This document shows, in pieces, positions 60,172 to 64,000 of a stretch of 64,000 bases of DNA. The position numbers and the translations under genes are program-made. The notes beneath the pieces were generated by a model. It had not been told where the DNA came from. It worked only from the letters and a program-made list of their open reading frames with translations, and made no database searches. The stretch is taken from contig NZ_CP121694.1 of NCBI RefSeq assembly GCF_035573695.1, forward strand, positions 93,501-157,500, read 5' to 3'. The stretch comes from Metallumcola ferriviriculae (GTDB taxonomy: Bacteria; Bacillota; JADQBR01). Each line of letters starts with the position of its first letter. Position 1 is the first letter of the stretch.

Positions 60172-62064
60172 ATGGGGTATCAAGATACTTACCGTTTATC
60201 CACTGAGCAGCCTGATTTATTCTGGGCTGAAGTAGCTGACAACCTTCACTGGTATAAAAAATGGGACAAAGTGTTGGATGATACCAACGCACCATTTTAC
60301 CGTTGGTTTGTGGGCGGTCAAACGAATCTCTGTTACAATGCAGTGGACCGACATGCTTTAGGATCAAAAAGGGGCCAGGCAGCGATTATTTGGGAAAGTC
60401 CCGAATCTGGTCAAAGCAGAACCTTAACCTACTATCAACTGTATAAAGAAGTTAACCGGTTTGCCGGGGTGTTGAAAAATTTAGGTATCGGCAAAGGTGA
60501 TCGGGTAGTAATTTACCTGCCGATGGTCTTGGAAGCAGCTATAGCCATGTTAGCCTGTGCCCGGATCGGTGCGATACATTCAGTAGTTTTCGCCGGTTTT
60601 AGCTATGATTCTCTTGCGGAAAGAATTGACGATGCCAAGCCGAAAGCTATACTTCTGGCCGATGCCGGTCTGCGCGGCGGCAAGGTTGTCCCCTTAAAGG
60701 GTATTGTTGACAAAGCTGTTGATGCTGCCAAGCATAAAGTGGACCATTGTATCGTCCTTAATCGGGGCTATGCAGAATTTGACATGACAAAGGGTAGAGA
60801 TTTAGACTGGGAAGAAGCCCTTGCCAATAAAGGGGAAAACTTTGTTGAACCCGAAGCGATGGACAGCTCTGATCCATCATATATTCTCTATACCTCCGGT
60901 ACCACCGGCAAACCCAAAGGAGTAGTAAGAGATACCGGTGGTCACCTAGTGTCCCTGCATAATTCGATGGGCCAGATTTACGATGTCAATGACGGAGATG
61001 TATACTTTTCCACTTCTGATATAGGATGGGTGGTAGGCCATTCATATATTGTTTATGCACCCCTTCTAAAAGGCACCACCACCATCATGTTTGAAGGCAC
61101 TCCCATTCACCCGGACCCTTCAATCTGGTGGCAGATTGTTGAAAGATACGGTGTCACGCATATTTTTAGTGCTCCAACCGCTTTTAGAATTTTGCGCAAG
61201 CACCCTGAGCACTATATGACCACTTATGACCGCAGTTCACTAAAGTACCTATTTTTAGCTGGGGAGCCGTTGGATGAACCCACCTGGCACTGGGCTGCCG
61301 ATACACTGGGCGTTAAGGTTATCGACCATTATTGGCAGACAGAGACTGGCTGGCCCATAATATCCAACATGCCCGGAGTGGAGTCCCTGCCCATCAAACC
61401 GGGTTCTCCCACAAAGCCAGTGGTTGGATATAAACTGAAAGTAGTGGACCCTGATGGCAATGAAGTTGAGAAAGGTAAAAAGGGTTTCTTGGTTATTGAA
61501 CCTCCCCTTCCTCCAGGTAATCTGTTGACTGTTTGGGGAAATGATGAAAGATATAAAAACTCTTATTTTGGCTTCTTTAAGGACAAATTGCTATACATGA
61601 CCGGGGATTATGGCATTGAAGATGAAGATGGCTATTTCTGGGTACTAGGCCGTGCAGATGAGGTCATTAATGTTGCCGGTCACCGTCTCGGTACTAGAGA
61701 AGTAGAAGAGGTTATATCCTCTCATCCTGCGGTAGCGGAAGGCATGGCTATCGGTGTGAAGGATGAACTTAAGGGTCAGGCAATTGTCTGCCTAATCGTC
61801 GTGAAAGAAGGGCACAAGCCCAATGATGATAACAAAAATGCCATTCGCAACCTGATTCGGGAAAAAATTGGCCCCGTAGCTACCCCCAAAGAAATTAAGT
61901 TTGTAAAAATGCTGCCAAAAACCCGGAGTGGTAAAATTATGCGCCGCGTCATTAAGGCAGTTGCCGAAGGAGAACAACTAGGCGATGTCAGTACCATTGA
62001 AGATGGCGCCAGCATTGAAGAAGTGATTAAAGCCATGGAGGGCCTGCGAGAAGAACTGGCATAA
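60172..62064 (+). CDS. prpE: Propionyl-CoA synthetase (acyl-CoA synthetase, PrpE type)
   Basis: The 630-residue adenylating enzyme converts propionate, CoA and ATP to propionyl-CoA. The P-loop-like TSGTTGKPKGVVRDTGG, STSDIGWVVGHSYIVYAPLL, FSAPTAFRILRKHP, LFLAGEPLDEPTW and HYWQTETGWPI blocks match PrpE better than acetyl-CoA synthetase. The C-terminal RSGKIMRR lysine is the adenylation residue, often acetyl-regulated. ATG at 60172 follows AGGAGG closely. A second strong site and ATG at 60052 would add 40 residues. It is divergent from ctsR and ends in a terminator. Confidence 0.9.
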   Translation: MGYQDTYRLSTEQPDLFWAEVADNLHWYKKWDKVLDDTNAPFYRWFVGGQTNLCYNAVDRHALGSKRGQAAIIWESPESGQSRTLTYYQLYKEVNRFAGVLKNLGIGKGDRVVIYLPMVLEAAIAMLACARIGAIHSVVFAGFSYDSLAERIDDAKPKAILLADAGLRGGKVVPLKGIVDKAVDAAKHKVDHCIVLNRGYAEFDMTKGRDLDWEEALANKGENFVEPEAMDSSDPSYILYTSGTTGKPKGVVRDTGGHLVSLHNSMGQIYDVNDGDVYFSTSDIGWVVGHSYIVYAPLLKGTTTIMFEGTPIHPDPSIWWQIVERYGVTHIFSAPTAFRILRKHPEHYMTTYDRSSLKYLFLAGEPLDEPTWHWAADTLGVKVIDHYWQTETGWPIISNMPGVESLPIKPGSPTKPVVGYKLKVVDPDGNEVEKGKKGFLVIEPPLPPGNLLTVWGNDERYKNSYFGFFKDKLLYMTGDYGIEDEDGYFWVLGRADEVINVAGHRLGTREVEEVISSHPAVAEGMAIGVKDELKGQAIVCLIVVKEGHKPNDDNKNAIRNLIREKIGPVATPKEIKFVKMLPKTRSGKIMRRVIKAVAEGEQLGDVSTIEDGASIEEVIKAMEGLREELA

Positions 62065-62080
62065 AAATTTAGAAAAAATT

Positions 62081-62123
62081 AAGCCGCCTTGCCGGGCAGA
62101 ACCCCTGGTAAGGCGGCTTTTTA
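62081..62123 (+). terminator. Intrinsic terminator after prpE
   Basis: AAGCCGCCTT pairs with AAGGCGGCTT over a loop, followed by TTTTATCTT on the plus strand. Confidence 0.9.
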
Positions 62124-62162
62124 TCTTGTAGACAAACATTATGCAGCAATGTACAGCAATAC

Positions 62163-62645
62163 CTATTTTATGTTCGTTACTCTAGAAGAAATATTGCTTA
62201 CTTCGTTTTTATGCAGTGTATACCTGGATAATGCAAAGGTAAGAATTATGGCAGTAACTAATCTAAATAATAATATCAACCAGCCATTGGCCCCAATAGC
62301 CACAAATAACATGGTGTCTTCAAATACCGAATGACAAATTACTAAAAAGGTATTAACCACCAATAGATCACGCTGGGACAGCTTCCCTTCCTTAGCAGAC
62401 TGAATGATCGCTCCTGCCCCATATGCTATACCGAAAATCAAACCGGCAAGCAGCGGCAGTCCGGCTTCATCAGGCACTTTAAACAACCTGCTGATTGGAC
62501 TAATAAGTCGAGACATCCATTCCAATATATCCAAGTCCTTGGCAATTTCCAGAGCTACCATCAGCGGAAAAACAATTAAAGCAATGCTTAAAATACTTTC
62601 ACTACTGCCTTGAATGGCTTCTGCGAAAATTCTTACAAAATCCAT
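62163..62645 (-). CDS. Gate-domain (nucleoside recognition) membrane protein, second half of a pair
   Basis: The 160-residue protein has about four hydrophobic helices and the Gate/nucleoside recognition fold, with VALEIAKDLDILEWMSRLISPISRLFKVPDEAGLPLLAGL and AYGAGAIIQS segments. This resembles SpmB-type proteins but the overall size differs. Its substrate is unknown. AGGAGG is upstream. It follows its partner by 9 bp and is presumably co-translated with it. Confidence 0.82.
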   Translation of the reverse strand: MDFVRIFAEAIQGSSESILSIALIVFPLMVALEIAKDLDILEWMSRLISPISRLFKVPDEAGLPLLAGLIFGIAYGAGAIIQSAKEGKLSQRDLLVVNTFLVICHSVFEDTMLFVAIGANGWLILLFRLVTAIILTFALSRYTLHKNEVSNISSRVTNIK

Positions 62646-62654
62646 AGCGGCCTC

Positions 62655-63074
62655 CTAAATAAGCTGATTTAATAATACTCCGGCAAAAACCGCCAGGAGA
62701 AAACGCATTAATACGATACCCTTGACCGGAACTCCGGTCTTTTTTGCCACCGCCGTCTCAATAAATAGGCTGTGGCATAATAATAACATAGTAGATAGAA
62801 TTGTTATCTGCTTCTGGGTTAAATCCAAGGGAATGATGGCGGCAATGGCAAAATAAATGTTAAGCACCATACCAAACACTAAAGGCAAAGATGCTTCTCC
62901 CGGCAGGCCAAATATTTTCATAGCCGGTTGAAAAACTTTAGCTATCCAATCCAACACTGGAGTATGTTTTAAAAAAGTGACAATAAAATATACGGGAACA
63001 ATTGCTTTGGTTAACTCCCAAGTAATCCACACCCCGTTTTTGCCACCCCTGATAAAAGTCTGCCTTGTCAGCAT
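62655..63074 (-). CDS. Gate-domain (nucleoside recognition) membrane protein, first half of a pair
   Basis: The 139-residue protein has about four hydrophobic helices with VLDWIAKVFQPAMKIFGLPGEASLPLVFGM, the Gate-domain signature, as in SpmA-like proteins. Together the two genes look like a split nucleoside-transporter-like unit. Adjacent lysA may be coincidental. ATG at 63074 follows GGTGGTAAG. Confidence 0.82.
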   Translation of the reverse strand: MLTRQTFIRGGKNGVWITWELTKAIVPVYFIVTFLKHTPVLDWIAKVFQPAMKIFGLPGEASLPLVFGMVLNIYFAIAAIIPLDLTQKQITILSTMLLLCHSLFIETAVAKKTGVPVKGIVLMRFLLAVFAGVLLNQLI

Positions 63075-63151
63075 ATATTACTTACCACCATTCAGATGTT
63101 TATTTATCTCAATAGATATTATTTTACCGCAAAGAGTCCTGTCTCGGCAAG

Positions 63152-63180
63152 AAAAAAAGATGCCGCATACCAGTGGCACC
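63152..63180 (-). terminator. Terminator after lysA
   Basis: GGTGCC (63175-63180, minus-strand sense) pairs with GGCATC (63159-63164) through one G-U. It is followed by TTTTTTTC on the minus strand. Confidence 0.75.
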
Positions 63181-63242
63181 TATTAATACCTAATATAGTT
63201 ACTTGCTACTGGTCTCGAACACCAGCGCGCCTCTTAATTGCC

Positions 63243-64000
63243 CTAGCTCCAATGCTCGGTGAAAACTTGGTACTCTTCTAAACGCAAGTCATTCTTGATA
63301 ACATCTTTATATGTCTCCCTCTGAATGATAAGTTTGGCATTACCACTGTTCACCAATACCATTGCCGGCCTGGGCAGGCCATTATAGTTACTCGACATGG
63401 AATAGGTGTATGCCCCAGTACAAAAAACTGCTAGAATATCACCGGATTCAACGTCAGGAACAGGCAAATCCCATATTAGTATATCTCCACTTTCGCAGCA
63501 TTTACCAGCGATAGTTACCTGGGATGTGGGTTCTTGATTAACTTTATTTGCAATCATCGCCTCATACTCCGCGTCATAAAGCGCAGGCCGGGGATTATTT
63601 GGCATTCCCCCGTCCACAGCCACATAAGTTCGTATTTGGGGAATTTCTTTACATGAACCCAAAGTGTAGAGAGTGGTACCTGCTTCGCCGACGATTGACC
63701 GCCCCGGCTCTAGAATAATTTTAGGCAGCGGCAGCTTGTATTCATTAGCTTTACTTATCACCGTATTAGTGATCGCTTCTACAAAGGCATCTATATCGGG
63801 CGGCTGCTGGTCAGCAGTGTATTGAATACCCAAACCTCCACCTAAATTCAGGACATCCAAGACCAAACCCAGTTCCTCTTTGACCTGTTTAAAAAACATT
63901 AACGCTACTTCAGCTGTAGCCTGATAAGAACCCGGTTCAAAAATTTGCGAACCGATGTGGCAGTGAATTCCTTTAAGGTTAATCCGCTGATTTTGCATTG
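63243..64000 (-). CDS. lysA: Diaminopimelate decarboxylase, C-terminal part (cut by window edge)
   Basis: About 252 C-terminal codons are present; the N-terminus with the PLP lysine lies beyond 64000. GIHCHIGSQIFEP, the phosphate loop NLGGGLGIQY, EPGRSIVGEAG and catalytic GKCCESGDIL are all visible, along with YSMSSNYNG. The enzyme makes lysine from meso-diaminopimelate. Its usual full length is about 440 residues. Confidence 0.93.
   Translation of the reverse strand, partial: MQNQRINLKGIHCHIGSQIFEPGSYQATAEVALMFFKQVKEELGLVLDVLNLGGGLGIQYTADQQPPDIDAFVEAITNTVISKANEYKLPLPKIILEPGRSIVGEAGTTLYTLGSCKEIPQIRTYVAVDGGMPNNPRPALYDAEYEAMIANKVNQEPTSQVTIAGKCCESGDILIWDLPVPDVESGDILAVFCTGAYTYSMSSNYNGLPRPAMVLVNSGNAKLIIQRETYKDVIKNDLRLEEYQVFTEHWS

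Noticed and set aside
62089..62334. A plus-strand 81-codon frame after prpE
   Set aside because: It overlaps the prpE terminator hairpin and the Gate-domain gene on the other strand.

Overview
The window is a chromosomal segment from a low-to-moderate GC, spore-forming Firmicute. It most resembles the Desulfotomaculum/Pelotomaculum (Peptococcaceae-type Clostridia) group. Reasons are the classical Firmicute order ctsR-mcsA-mcsB-clpC-radA-disA-yacL-ispD-ispF-gltX-cysE-cysS-mrnC-rlmB-rae1-sigH-rpmG-secE-nusG-rpl-rpo-rps, the sporulation genes sigH and cwlD, Cys-rich EF-Tu, a KOW-domain gene between infA and map, thyX inside the cysS-rlmB cluster, and a propionyl-CoA synthetase. Genus-level placement is inference.

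Nearly everything is on the minus strand, so the biological order runs from high to low coordinates. At 64000-59255 lie lysA (cut by the window edge), two small Gate-domain membrane proteins, a plus-strand propionyl-CoA synthetase (prpE), and the CtsR heat-shock operon with a CtsR operator. At 57645-50677 are clpC, radA, disA, two small plus-strand genes of unknown function, and carD. At 50474-41748 come yacL, ispD, ispF and gltX, then a Cys-type T-box riboswitch leading into cysE-cysS-mrnC-thyX-rlmB-rae1. sigH follows, then a tRNA cluster Thr(TGT)-Tyr-fMet-Thr(GGT), an M48 membrane protease and the second tuf gene.

A 400-bp array of about a dozen perfect inverted repeats (37201-37597) separates tuf from rpmG-secE-nusG-rplK-rplA. 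After that come an L10 leader with rplJ-rplL, rpoB-rpoC, an L7Ae-like K-turn protein, rpsL-rpsG-fusA-tuf, and the full S10, spc and alpha operons. The segment ends with ecfA1-ecfA2-ecfT-truA, rplM-rpsI, cwlD and the start of a methylguanine-DNA methyltransferase gene.

Functionally the window is the core information-processing superoperon (ribosome, RNA polymerase, translation factors, Sec export) plus its usual Firmicute entourage. That entourage covers stress proteolysis, DNA integrity and c-di-AMP signalling, isoprenoid precursors, Cys/Glu tRNA charging and the ECF vitamin-transport module. Good SigA-type promoters (TTGACA-like, 17-18 bp, TATAAT-like) and intrinsic terminators divide it into transcription units. 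The items that go beyond the expected are the hairpin array, the four-cysteine motif in both identical EF-Tu copies, a Gln in place of a zinc-ligand His in CwlD, a U1-A72 initiator tRNA, the highly acidic RpoB tail and the two uncharacterised plus-strand genes by carD.
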